From an uncultured Clostridia bacterium (GTDB taxonomy: Bacteria > Bacillota > Clostridia > UMGS1810), in contig CAKSTI010000021.1 of NCBI GenBank assembly GCA_934500705.1, forward strand, positions 1-28,559: DNA of 28,559 nucleotides. The letters run 5' to 3'. Shown here piece by piece: positions 1 through 7,467 of this stretch (positions within the stretch are counted from its first letter, which is position 1; each line of letters opens with the position of its first letter). Both the position numbers and the translations under genes were made by a program. Under the pieces are notes generated by a model that made no database searches, was not told the origin of the DNA, and worked only from the letters and a program-made list of their open reading frames with translations.

Positions 1-145
1 CTTGAGAAGGCGTCTGCCGTCCCGGCACAACAGTCCGGTGGACTGTTTGCAGGCAGGCGGTGCGCAGACGGGTACCGAAGCACGCAGTGGTTGGGTCGTC
101 AAGCAGTACAGATTGCGCAGCAATATGTGCCCTGTCACTCCGACC
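1..145. other. Left-edge segment, GC-rich, no assigned gene
   Basis: No convincing protein is visible. Several frames are open here, but all of them run straight through the terminator hairpin that follows, which argues against coding. The DNA can fold: AACAGTCC at 29-36 pairs with GGACTGTT at 40-47, and CGTCTGC at 11-17 pairs with GCAGACG at 64-70, enclosing the first hairpin. This could be the 3' part of a structured RNA or the end of a gene that starts outside the window. I compared it by memory with SRP RNA, RNase P RNA, tmRNA and 6S RNA and recognised none of them. Confidence 0.3.
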
Positions 146-181
146 AAAACAAAAAGACGGTGCGAGCCGTCTTTTTGTTTT
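146..181. terminator. Bidirectional terminator hairpin, left copy of a 31-bp direct repeat
   Basis: The stem AAAAAGACGG / CCGTCTTTTT closes a six-base loop and is flanked by A-rich and T-rich runs, so it can work in both directions. It lies 12 bp past the methyltransferase stop codon on the minus strand. Bases 151-181 are identical to 1890-1920. Confidence 0.85.
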
Positions 182-193
182 GAAACTATTGAT

Positions 194-922
194 TTACAAG
201 AATGATATTTGCGATTTTTGCTCTGTTTCATTGTTTGAAAATATTTCTGTTTTGTCATCCGGTATTTCCAGACCCCAGTTATCCCAACCGTAATAGTTTT
301 TTCGGGCGAACAACTCAATTTTTGTTTGCGTAGGAAACATTTTGGTTATACCATCGATTACTATTTCGGGCTTTTCGCTGTGTTTTCCACGGTGTACGGA
401 AACCAGTTGCTTGATGTTCCTTGCGCCACGCGGAGTGGGAAATCTTCCCTTTTTGAATGCAAGTACAAATTCCGTTTGAGACAACGTATATCTCCCGGGA
501 TTATGAACTTGCTTATCCCAAACAAATGCAACGGTTTTGTATTCAAATCCCCAACTGGTTCCCAATTCTATCGAATTTGCAAATTGAGGTCCGGTTGTCC
601 ACATAAACAAAATACAATCATCGGCGGAAATGGACGGTACGTCAAGCTTTTTTAAATCGTTAAGCTTGACAGTAGGATATTTAAAGCAAGCGGAGCTTAT
701 GAAAACATCTTTTTCAAAACCGATATTCTCCGATTTGATACTTGTTTTGTCGTATTGCATCTTTCCGCCGTAATCCCACGGCGGGTCAGCATATATTACC
801 TGATATTTTTTGACCGGCAAAGGAGGGTACAAATTATCTAACGGATTAATTTTTTTCCTTTTCTTTGCTTCCGGATTGTATTTTGAATAACTGCTGACCG
901 CAATTTTATTCGACGCTTCCAT
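194..922 (-). CDS. MT-A70 family DNA N6-adenine methyltransferase (type II modification enzyme)
   Basis: This 242-residue protein would methylate adenine in the site cut by the neighbouring endonuclease, probably CAATTG. The catalytic DPPW motif is at residues 46-49 (context VIYADPPWDYGG), as in the MT-A70 family, which includes the MunI methyltransferase. Further family-like stretches are FMWTTGPQ and, near the C-terminus, KIELFARK. A longer open frame begins at 955, but the promoter -10 box lies at 946-951, so that ATG would be upstream of the RNA start. The ATG at 922 follows a GGTAGGTGAG ribosome site and is preferred. The gene is divergent from the controller and endonuclease genes, the usual arrangement that lets modification be expressed first. 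The cognate specificity is inferred from the nuclease. Confidence 0.9.
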   Translation of the reverse strand: MEASNKIAVSSYSKYNPEAKKRKKINPLDNLYPPLPVKKYQVIYADPPWDYGGKMQYDKTSIKSENIGFEKDVFISSACFKYPTVKLNDLKKLDVPSISADDCILFMWTTGPQFANSIELGTSWGFEYKTVAFVWDKQVHNPGRYTLSQTEFVLAFKKGRFPTPRGARNIKQLVSVHRGKHSEKPEIVIDGITKMFPTQTKIELFARKNYYGWDNWGLEIPDDKTEIFSNNETEQKSQISFL

Positions 923-945
923 AAATAACTCACCTACCCGGAAAT

Positions 946-974
946 ATTGTAACATAATGAGCCAAAATTGTCAA
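946..974 (-). promoter_or_regulatory. Sigma-A promoter for the methyltransferase
   Basis: On the minus strand there is a -35 TTGACA (969-974), a 17-bp spacer and a -10 TACAAT (946-951). Transcription would start near 939, just upstream of the ribosome site of the methyltransferase. It shares the 130-bp divergent region with the controller gene, so the controller could act here. I do not see a clear C-box palindrome. Confidence 0.8.
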
Positions 975-1049
975 GGAATTGTTACTTATAATCCGTTGAC
1001 TCAAATGCTGTAATCGATGTAAACTTTCATTAAGAGGGGTGCAATTTGT

Positions 1050-1256
1050 ATGATTAAAAAAGATTTTGGAGAAAGGGTTCGGAATTTGAGAAAGCAGAGC
1101 GGATTAAGTCAGGAAAAATTTGCGCTGTTGATTGATATGGACAGAACATATTTTGCATCGGTCGAATCGGGGAAGCGCAACATATCACTTGAAAATATTC
1201 TGAAAATTTCAAAGGGTTTGGATATTTCCTTAGAGGAACTGTTTAGGGGGTTGTAA
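1050..1256 (+). CDS. XRE-type controller protein of the restriction-modification system
   Basis: This is a 68-residue single-domain helix-turn-helix protein. The sequence runs VRNLRKQSGLSQEKFA, then DRTYFASVESGKRNISL, which is the classic pattern of restriction-modification controller (C) proteins; these bind as dimers and time endonuclease expression. The size matches the family. The start ATG follows AGAGGGGTG at 1033-1041. A weak promoter is possible, with TTGACT at 996-1001 and TGTAAA at 1018-1023. The stop codon is one base before the endonuclease start, so the two genes are cotranscribed and probably translationally coupled. The family call is secure; the autoregulatory role follows from known C proteins. 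Confidence 0.88.
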   Translation: MIKKDFGERVRNLRKQSGLSQEKFALLIDMDRTYFASVESGKRNISLENILKISKGLDISLEELFRGL

Positions 1257-1257
1257 A

Positions 1258-1866
1258 ATGGGGAAAAAGGCACTCAGTGCGAGAAAGAATTGGCAACATC
1301 AGGGCGGAATTAAAGCTGCGCAGGCTGAAACAGATTTGTACGAGGTTTTTAATGAATACTTTGAAGGTACGGAATATATATTGCATAAAAAACCAAAGCA
1401 TCTGAAAAATCTGTATGCAAAAGTAAGATTACCTCAAAAGGTACTTGACCAAATTTATAACCCCGTAATAGATTTATCAAAAACCAAGTGGGGTGTTTCA
1501 CCTGATTTTGCAATCGAAAATACACGGACGGGAAAAATATTATTCGGTGAAATAAAGCGCCAGGACGGTTGGGTCGAAGGGAAAAAACCGAATGCAGGCC
1601 GTGGCAATGCGCACGAAAGACTGTGTAAGCTTTTTACGCCGGGGCTTATGAAGGCATACCGTCAAATCGGGGGTATTGATAATTTAGAAATACTTCCGTT
1701 TTGGGTAGTTTTTGAAGGCGATATTACACGGGACCCCAAACGCAACAGAGAAGTTGCATTTTGGTTTGATGAATACACAAGTAACTACTTTATGTGGAGA
1801 CCGAATATGACCGGTGAGGATTTGGTTGAACACTTTGAAAGAAATTTAAAAATGTATTTAGAGTAA
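1258..1866 (+). CDS. MunI-like type II restriction endonuclease (predicted site CAATTG)
   Basis: This 202-residue protein matches what I recall of MunI in length and in residue numbering. The PD-(D/E)xK nuclease core is P82-D83, then E98 and K100 in GEIKRQDGW. The recognition motif GRGNAHER places R115 and R121 where MunI has its DNA-reading arginines, and the GNAxER motif is shared with EcoRI for the central AATT. It should cleave CAATTG in unmodified DNA. Reading by eye I found no CAATTG in the window, which suits a genome carrying this system, although in 28 kb the statistical weight is modest. The gene follows the controller by one base and ends just before a terminator. The fold is certain and the site assignment is strong but not experimental. 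Confidence 0.92.
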   Translation: MGKKALSARKNWQHQGGIKAAQAETDLYEVFNEYFEGTEYILHKKPKHLKNLYAKVRLPQKVLDQIYNPVIDLSKTKWGVSPDFAIENTRTGKILFGEIKRQDGWVEGKKPNAGRGNAHERLCKLFTPGLMKAYRQIGGIDNLEILPFWVVFEGDITRDPKRNREVAFWFDEYTSNYFMWRPNMTGEDLVEHFERNLKMYLE

Positions 1867-1883
1867 TTAATGTATTACATACA

Positions 1884-1920
1884 TAAACAAAAAAGACGGT
1901 GCGAGCCGTCTTTTTGTTTT
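1884..1920. terminator. Bidirectional terminator hairpin, right copy of the 31-bp repeat
   Basis: The same stem as at 146-181 (GACGG / CCGTC with flanking A and T runs). It closes the endonuclease transcript from the left and the acyl-CoA ligase transcript, whose stop codon is at 1936-1938, from the right. Confidence 0.88.
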
Positions 1921-1935
1921 ACATCATTCACCCTA

Positions 1936-4224
1936 TCAAAGTTTTGCACGTATAATCTTTCCGCTGGTAGTCTTGGGCAGACTTTCCTTAAATTCCACGA
2001 TACGGGGATATTTATACGGAGCGGTGTGTTCTTTGACGTAATTCTGAATTTCCTTTTTCATCTCCTCGGAGGGCACGGTGCCCTTGGTGAGGACAATGCT
2101 TGCCTTTACCACCTGACCACGGATTTCGTCCGGGGCGGCGGAAACTCCGCATTCCACAACATACGGCAGTTCCATAATTACGCTCTCTATCTCAAAAGGT
2201 CCTATGCGGTAGCCGGACGATTTGATAACGTCGTCAATTCTGCCGACATAGAAGTAAAATCCGTCCTCGTCACGGTAGGCAACGTCGCCGGTGTGATAAA
2301 GCCCGTCGTGCCATACCTCTTTTGTCTTTGCCTCGTCACGGTAATAGCCTTTAAACAGTCCGCAGGGGACTTTTTCGGAAGTGCGGATTACGATTTCTCC
2401 GTTTTCGCCGTCGGCAACGCTGTTGCCGTCCGAGTCCACAATGTCAACATCATAGAGCGGAACAGGCTTGCCCATTGAGCCGAGCTTGTACTCTGCGCCG
2501 TAGAGATTGCCTATGATACACGTGGTTTCCGACTGACCGAAGCCTTCCATAACTTTAAGCCCGGTGAGCCTTTCGAGTTGGCGGAATACTTCGGGATTGA
2601 GAGCCTCGCCGGCAATGGTGGCGTGCTGAACGGAGGAGAGGTCGTACTGCGTTAAATCCTCCTTGATAAGCATACGGTACATAGTGGGCGGTGCACAGAA
2701 AGTGGTTATGTTGTATTTGGCAAAGAGGGGGAGAATGTCCGCCGCATCAAACTTGTCAAAGTCATAGACAAATATTGCCGCCTCGCAGAGCCACTGACCG
2801 TAAATCTTGCCCCACGCCGCCTTTGCCCAACCGGTGTCGGAAATGGTAAGGTGCAGTCCGTCCGGGTCCACGCAGTGCCAGTAGTTTGCGGTGTGGAAGT
2901 GTCCGAGGGCGTATTTGTAGCTGTGCAGAGCCATTTTGGGATTGCCCGTGGTGCCGGAGGTAAAGTACATAAGCATACTGTCGTCACCGCAGGGGGAGTC
3001 GCTTTGGCGTTCAAACACGTCGGAGTACGATTTTACTTCCTCGTCAAAATTCCTCCACCCGTCACGGCTGCCGCCTACGATTATCTTGTTTTTAAGCTCG
3101 GCGGCATTTGCGCTGCCGAGGTCTGCCTGATGGGCGATGTCGCCGTCCGCACTGCAAAGAATTGCGCTGACGCCTGCGGCGCTGAAACGGTACTCATAGT
3201 CGTGAGCCTGCAACAGATTTGTCGCCGGGATTGCTATTGCGCCTATTTTGTGCAGTGCAAGAATGGCAATCCAGAACTGGTAATGACGCTTTAAGACAAG
3301 CATCACTCTGTCGCCTTTCTTTATGCCGAGGGCGGTAAAATAGTTTGCACAGCGTGACGACTCACGCTTTAAATCGCCAAAGGTAAAGCGGCGCTCGTTT
3401 TTGTCGTGGTCAAGGTGGAGCATTGCCAGCTTGTCCGGCCGGCGGTCGGCAATTCTGTCCACAATGTCAAAGGCAAAGTTGAATTTGTCCTCGTTTTTAA
3501 AGTTTATGGCAACGAGTGCGCCTTTGTCGTCCTCGGTGGTGTCGATAAAGTCACGGTACACACGTCTGTAATTTTGATGCGGTTTAAACTTAATATCCCT
3601 TACGGGGTTTTTGTCGTCCTGTTCGTTTTTGCTGCCGTCGCCGTGCAGAACTATGGCGTAAAACTCGCAGTCCTCTCCGCCTACGGCAATCATACCGTGG
3701 GGGGTGGAGCTGTCGTAGTAGACGGAGTCGCCGGCACCCAGTATCTCAAAGTGACTGCCTATCTGCACTTTGAGCGTGCCTTTGAGCACAATGTCGCACT
3801 CCTGACCGGTGTGCGTGGTAAGTTCTATGTCCTTTCGCTCCGAGCTTTCGTCATATCCGCATTTGACATAGAGCGGTTCGGAAACCCTGTTTTTAAAAGC
3901 GGCGGCAAGGTTATAGTAAACCATACCGTGCGCCTTGTCTATCTTTTGCCCGTCGCCGTTTCTCGTTACGGTGTACGACTTCAAATTAGAGCTGACGCCC
4001 TCGATAATATCCGTCACGCCCACCTTAAAGGCAAGCGAGCAGCGGTAGATAAACGCAAAGCTGAGGTCGTGCGTTCCGTCCTCGCAGGCTGTGTATTCCT
4101 CTCTCGACACACCTGTGAGTTTGGACATAGTGTCAACGGAAAGTCCGCTGATGTGGCGCAGTTCCCTTATTCTCGCCGCAACCTCGCTGATTTTGATTTC
4201 AAGTCCTGTTATTTTCTCGGTCAT
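1936..4224 (-). CDS. HTH-cupin-acyl-CoA ligase fusion (AMP-forming)
   Basis: This 762-residue protein has three parts. An XRE-type helix-turn-helix covers about residues 13-75, a cupin covers 110-197 (with TGQECDIVLKG and STPHG), and a full AMP-forming acyl-CoA synthetase covers about 215-762. The ligase core is intact: ATP loop FTSGTTGNPK (421-430), GFGQSETT (561-568), TGDVAYRD (645-652), the hinge region GYRIGPFEIE (671-680) and the C-terminal lysine K756 in KTTSGK. Overall it resembles the medium-chain ACSM branch, which activates a carboxylic acid to its CoA thioester with ATP. The HTH and cupin resemble PuuR-type regulators, so the enzyme may also bind DNA or sense a ligand. AGGAGGT lies 6 bp before the ATG. 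Expression is controlled by the T-box immediately upstream. The substrate is unknown; if the T-box reads valine, a branched-chain acid such as isobutyrate would fit. Confidence 0.9.
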   Translation of the reverse strand: MTEKITGLEIKISEVAARIRELRHISGLSVDTMSKLTGVSREEYTACEDGTHDLSFAFIYRCSLAFKVGVTDIIEGVSSNLKSYTVTRNGDGQKIDKAHGMVYYNLAAAFKNRVSEPLYVKCGYDESSERKDIELTTHTGQECDIVLKGTLKVQIGSHFEILGAGDSVYYDSSTPHGMIAVGGEDCEFYAIVLHGDGSKNEQDDKNPVRDIKFKPHQNYRRVYRDFIDTTEDDKGALVAINFKNEDKFNFAFDIVDRIADRRPDKLAMLHLDHDKNERRFTFGDLKRESSRCANYFTALGIKKGDRVMLVLKRHYQFWIAILALHKIGAIAIPATNLLQAHDYEYRFSAAGVSAILCSADGDIAHQADLGSANAAELKNKIIVGGSRDGWRNFDEEVKSYSDVFERQSDSPCGDDSMLMYFTSGTTGNPKMALHSYKYALGHFHTANYWHCVDPDGLHLTISDTGWAKAAWGKIYGQWLCEAAIFVYDFDKFDAADILPLFAKYNITTFCAPPTMYRMLIKEDLTQYDLSSVQHATIAGEALNPEVFRQLERLTGLKVMEGFGQSETTCIIGNLYGAEYKLGSMGKPVPLYDVDIVDSDGNSVADGENGEIVIRTSEKVPCGLFKGYYRDEAKTKEVWHDGLYHTGDVAYRDEDGFYFYVGRIDDVIKSSGYRIGPFEIESVIMELPYVVECGVSAAPDEIRGQVVKASIVLTKGTVPSEEMKKEIQNYVKEHTAPYKYPRIVEFKESLPKTTSGKIIRAKL

Positions 4225-4244
4225 AGTTTTACCTCCTGTGTAAT

Positions 4245-4517
4245 AAAAAAAGCCGCCTCAAAGAAACATCTTTGAGACGAGCTGAAAATTCATACCCGTG
4301 GTACCACTCAAATTGCGCCGGGCGTTACTCCGACACCGCTTCGGACTCCGACAAGCCCTATGCACTTACGCAGCAATCTCGGAAAGGTTCTACTTGCCTA
4401 AGGCGGCTTTCTTCCTTCCAACTCAGGAGCTACAAACAACCGCCCTGCCTTGATGGCTCGCACCTAACGCCACTTCTCTCAAAGGCTCAAACGGAAGAAC
4501 TCTCCTTCAAAGTTATT
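4245..4517 (-). promoter_or_regulatory. T-box leader (tRNA-sensing riboswitch)
   Basis: On the minus strand the leader has all the landmarks. The Stem I apical region reads GAGAGA, then GTGGC, AGGTGCGA, GCCAT. The base helix is AGGAG / CTCCT followed by GAG. The T-box sequence GAGTGGTACCACGGGT is at 4294-4309. A terminator hairpin, CTCAAAGA / TCTTTGAG with a seven-T run (4245-4251), ends 20 bp before the ATG. By position, one purine before the CTCCT strand, the specifier is GUA (valine; plus-strand bases 4431-4433). The usual GAA before the specifier is missing, so GCU (Ala) or CUC (Leu) remain possible. The bulge UGGU demands a tRNA with discriminator A, which fits Val, Ala and Leu and argues against Ser and Cys. 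The class is certain; the amino acid is tentative. Confidence 0.93.
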
Positions 4518-4523
4518 GAGAAC

Positions 4524-4552
4524 AGTATATCACAGTATGGGCGATATGTCAA
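4524..4552 (-). promoter_or_regulatory. Sigma-A promoter of the T-box leader
   Basis: The -35 TTGACA (4547-4552), a 17-bp spacer and the -10 TATACT (4524-4529) place the RNA start near 4517, right at the 5' end of Stem I. Confidence 0.85.
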
Positions 4553-4621
4553 CAATTTTTTACTGATATTCCTGAATATTCTCAAAATTCCGGCAGGCGC
4601 AGTTTTCCTTTTAATTAAAAC

Positions 4622-4651
4622 TTGACAAGGAGGGAGTATATAGGATATAAT
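4622..4651 (+). promoter_or_regulatory. Sigma-A promoter for yebC and the following operon
   Basis: The -35 TTGACA (4622-4627), an 18-bp spacer and the -10 TATAAT (4646-4651) point rightward. The inferred start near 4658 leaves a 32-base leader before the yebC ATG. It is divergent from the T-box promoter 70 bp away. Confidence 0.85.
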
Positions 4652-4689
4652 TAATAGTAATGTTTAGAAACGATACGGAGGTTACTCAT

Positions 4690-5415
4690 ATGTCAGGACA
4701 TTCCAAGTGGAATAATATAAAGCACAAAAAAGAAAAATCGGACGCCCAAAAGGCTAAGATATTCACCAAAATGGGCAGGGAAATAGCCGTTGCCGCAAAG
4801 GCGGGCGGAGCAGACCCCGAAGTCAACGGCAGACTCAAAGACGCCATTGCCAAGGCTCGCTCTTACAATATGCCAAACGACAACATCGCCCGTGTTATCA
4901 AAAAAGCCGCAGGCGACCAGAATACCGATAACTACGAGGATATTATATACGAAGGCTACGGAATAGGCGGCGTTGCCGTTATCGTGGAAACGCTTACCGA
5001 TAACAGAAACCGCACCGCAGGCGACCTCAGACACTACTTTGACAAGTTCGGCGGCAATCTCGGAACAAACGGCTCGGTAAGCTGGATGTTCGACGACAAG
5101 GGAATTATTGTAATTGCCAAAGACGGCGGAATAGACGAGGACACGCTTATGTCCGATGCGCTCGAATTCGGCGCAGACGATTTTTCGTCCGACGGTGAGT
5201 ACTTTGAGATTTCCACCTCGCCAGACGATTTTCGCTCCGTGAGAGACGCCCTTGAACAAAAGGGTTACAAGTTTGAAACCGCAGAGGTTGAAAAAATACC
5301 GCAGACTAACGTAACGCTTACAGACGAGCACGATATACTTATGATGGAAAAACTGCTTGAAAGCCTTGAAGACAACGACGACGTCCAGAATGTGTATCAC
5401 AACTGGGAGGAGTAG
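4690..5415 (+). CDS. yebC: YebC/PmpR/TACO1 family protein
   Basis: This 241-residue protein begins with the family signature MSGHSKWNNIKHKKEKSDA. It continues with GREI, KARSYNMPNDNI and the YEGYG and NRTAGDLRH blocks that are universal in the family. The length is normal. In-frame codons extend to an ATG at 4660, but that lies at the transcript start; the ATG at 4690 has CGGAGG upstream and matches the conserved N-terminus. Family members have been described as transcription regulators and, for the YebC/TACO1 type, as factors that help ribosomes translate difficult stretches such as polyproline. Which role applies here is not visible. It leads a plus-strand operon with murA six bases behind it. 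Confidence 0.95.
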   Translation: MSGHSKWNNIKHKKEKSDAQKAKIFTKMGREIAVAAKAGGADPEVNGRLKDAIAKARSYNMPNDNIARVIKKAAGDQNTDNYEDIIYEGYGIGGVAVIVETLTDNRNRTAGDLRHYFDKFGGNLGTNGSVSWMFDDKGIIVIAKDGGIDEDTLMSDALEFGADDFSSDGEYFEISTSPDDFRSVRDALEQKGYKFETAEVEKIPQTNVTLTDEHDILMMEKLLESLEDNDDVQNVYHNWEE

Positions 5416-5421
5416 AGCCTG

Positions 5422-6678
5422 ATGGAAAAACTGTTGGTTTCCGGCGGCAGACCGCTGCACGGCGAGGTTGTAATAAGCGGTGCAAAGAACGCCGCCGTTG
5501 CAATTATCCCGGCGGCTCTCCTGGTAAAGGGCGTTTGCCGTATAGAAAATGTTCCCGACATAAGCGACGTGGACATTATAGTTAAAATGATTGCGTCACT
5601 CGGCGCAAAGGTCGAAAGACCGGACACAAACACGCTTGTCATAGATGCAAGCCGTCTTGATACATACGTTGCAGACCCCGAACTTGCCTCAAAGATGAGA
5701 GCGTCATACTATCTTATGGGCGCACTTGTTGGCAGGTTTAAAAACGCACACGTTCCGCCTCCGGGCGGCTGTAACTTCGGCGTTCGTCCGATTGACCAGC
5801 ACTTGAAGGCGTTTAAATACTTAAATTGCAGTATAACCGAGGACGACGGCTTTGTCAAGCTGGATGGCTCCTGCCTTCGTGGGGGCAATGTCTACTTTGA
5901 TGTTGTTAGCGTGGGGGCTACCATTAACGCTATTTTGGCGGCGGTTCTCGCACCGGGCAAGACGGTTCTGGAAAATGCGGCAAAAGAGCCTCACGTTGTT
6001 GACTTGGCAAACTTTTTAAACTCTATGGGTGCGCAGATTAAGGGTGCGGGAACGGACGTAATCAAGATAAACGGCGTGTCGCAGCTTTTCGGCGGCACGT
6101 ACTCCATAATTCCCGACCAGATAGAGGCGGGAACGTATATGTTTGCCGCAGCGGCAACAAGGGGAGATATTGTGGTTAAAAACGTTATCCCCAAGCATTT
6201 GGAAGCTATTACCGCAAAGTTTTTTGAGATGGGCTTTGACGTTACCGAGGGTGACGAGGAAGTGCGCATTTCCACAAAAGGGCCAATCAGCGCAATTAAT
6301 ATAAAGACTATGCCGTACCCCGGTTTTCCCACGGATTTGCAGCCGCAGGCAGTTGTGATGCTCTCCACGGTAAACGGTACAAGCATTGTCACCGAGGGTG
6401 TGTGGGACTCACGCTTTCAGTACATTGCCGAGCTTAAAAAGATGTGCGCAAAGATAACCGTGGACACCAAACGTGTCATAATCAGCGGCGGTGCGCCACT
6501 TAAACCGGGCAAAGTGACCGCAACGGATTTGAGGGCAGGGGCGAGTATGATTATAGCCGCACTTGCCACAAACGGCGTAACGGAGATTGACGGGCTGAGG
6601 CATATTGACAGGGGCTATGAGCATATAGTAGAAAAGCTGACGGCTCTGGGAGCTGATGTGAGGCGTGTTGATGAATAG
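5422..6678 (+). CDS. murA: UDP-N-acetylglucosamine 1-carboxyvinyltransferase
   Basis: This 418-residue enzyme transfers enolpyruvate from PEP to UDP-GlcNAc, the first committed step of peptidoglycan synthesis, in the cytoplasm. The catalytic cysteine is C117 in PPPGGCNFGVRPIDQH, the fosfomycin-sensitive type of active-site loop. The substrate lysine and asparagine K22-N23 are in SGAKNAA. Other family blocks are TDLQPQ and the C-terminal DLRAGASMIIAAL. Length and motif order are standard, with no sign of damage. It is translated from an ATG six bases after yebC, with GGAGTAG as ribosome site, and its end overlaps the next gene by 8 bases. Firmicutes often carry two murA paralogues; from this window I cannot say whether this is the main one. 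Confidence 0.97.
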   Translation: MEKLLVSGGRPLHGEVVISGAKNAAVAIIPAALLVKGVCRIENVPDISDVDIIVKMIASLGAKVERPDTNTLVIDASRLDTYVADPELASKMRASYYLMGALVGRFKNAHVPPPGGCNFGVRPIDQHLKAFKYLNCSITEDDGFVKLDGSCLRGGNVYFDVVSVGATINAILAAVLAPGKTVLENAAKEPHVVDLANFLNSMGAQIKGAGTDVIKINGVSQLFGGTYSIIPDQIEAGTYMFAAAATRGDIVVKNVIPKHLEAITAKFFEMGFDVTEGDEEVRISTKGPISAINIKTMPYPGFPTDLQPQAVVMLSTVNGTSIVTEGVWDSRFQYIAELKKMCAKITVDTKRVIISGGAPLKPGKVTATDLRAGASMIIAALATNGVTEIDGLRHIDRGYEHIVEKLTALGADVRRVDE

Positions 6679-7456
6679 GTTCTGCACACTTTTCAGCAGC
6701 AGCGGCGGCAACTGCACGTTTCTTTCCGACGGCGATACAAATATTTTGATTGACGCCGGGGTAAGCGCCGCAAAAATTGTAAATTCATTAAAAGACATCG
6801 GCATCCAGCCGGAGGAGATAGACGCTGTGCTCATCACCCACGAGCACAGCGACCATATATCCGGGGTTAGAGTGCTTGCAAATAAATTCTCCATACCGGT
6901 GTACGCCAACGAAAAGACGATGGACTGCGTTCTTGCATCGGCGGGGAACTTAAATCCGTCGCTCGTGCGTGTGCGGGAGTCCGGGAGCACGTTTGACATT
7001 CGCTCGGCGGTGGTGCACTCTTTCAGAACGCCTCACGACTCCGTTGAGTCTGTGGGGTACACCGTTGAATTCGGCGATGAAAAGTTCGGCGTTGCCACAG
7101 ATACCGGCTGTATTACAAAGGGTATGCTAAACTCTCTCGCACGGTGCAAGGCCGTGCTTATAGAGTCCAATCACGATGTTGGTATGCTCAAATGCGGAAA
7201 ATACCCCTACAACATAAAACAGCGTATTCTCTCGGACAGCGGTCACCTTTGCAACACCGACTGCGCCTGGCTTGCAACACAGCTTGCGCTCTGGGGAACG
7301 GAGCGTATAGCATTGGGGCATTTGAGCGATAATAACAATACACCAAAGCACGCATACGAGGCGTCCGAGGCGCTTCTTACGGAAAACGGGGTCAAAGTAG
7401 GCTCCGATGTTATCCTCGGAGTTTCCCAAAAGGCACAAATATATGAAATAGCATAA
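6671..7456 (+). CDS. Metallo-beta-lactamase-fold hydrolase, YycJ/WalJ type
   Basis: This 261-residue protein carries the metal-binding motif THEHSDH (H57, H59, D61, H62), preceded by NILIDAG. The later metal ligands fall in TDTGCI (shared Asp), SNHD and LGHLSDNN. The start SSSGGNCTFL and the overall length match the YycJ/WalJ/VicX group, which in Bacillus lies in the walRK operon and has been linked to cell-wall homeostasis and to 5' exonuclease activity. Here no walRK is nearby; the partner is murA, again a cell-wall gene. A GTG at 6665 is possible, but the ATG at 6671 has better spacing from GTGAGG. The gene overlaps murA by 8 bases, which suggests translational coupling. The family call is firm; the exact role is not. 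Confidence 0.88.
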   Translation: MNRFCTLFSSSGGNCTFLSDGDTNILIDAGVSAAKIVNSLKDIGIQPEEIDAVLITHEHSDHISGVRVLANKFSIPVYANEKTMDCVLASAGNLNPSLVRVRESGSTFDIRSAVVHSFRTPHDSVESVGYTVEFGDEKFGVATDTGCITKGMLNSLARCKAVLIESNHDVGMLKCGKYPYNIKQRILSDSGHLCNTDCAWLATQLALWGTERIALGHLSDNNNTPKHAYEASEALLTENGVKVGSDVILGVSQKAQIYEIA

Positions 7457-7467
7457 GGAGATACGTT

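Larger units (their letters stand above)
151..1920. mobile_element. Restriction-modification cassette bracketed by 31-bp direct repeats
   Basis: Three genes (methyltransferase, controller, endonuclease) fill the space between two identical 31-bp copies of a terminator hairpin. The cassette is clearly more AT-rich than the genes to its right. No transposase or integrase is present. The simplest reading is that the cassette entered at a terminator and duplicated it, or came in by recombination at matching terminators. Recombination between the two copies would remove the cassette and leave a single terminator behind the acyl-CoA ligase gene. The repeat is seen directly; the mechanism is inference. 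Confidence 0.6.

Noticed and set aside
3406..4275. Long plus-strand open frame opposite the acyl-CoA ligase fusion
   Set aside because: It is the antisense shadow of a gene with complete family motifs; the translation has no recognisable domain and runs into the T-box.
4693..5460. Long minus-strand open frame opposite yebC
   Set aside because: yebC motifs are all on the plus strand; the antisense product looks like no known protein and has no ribosome site.
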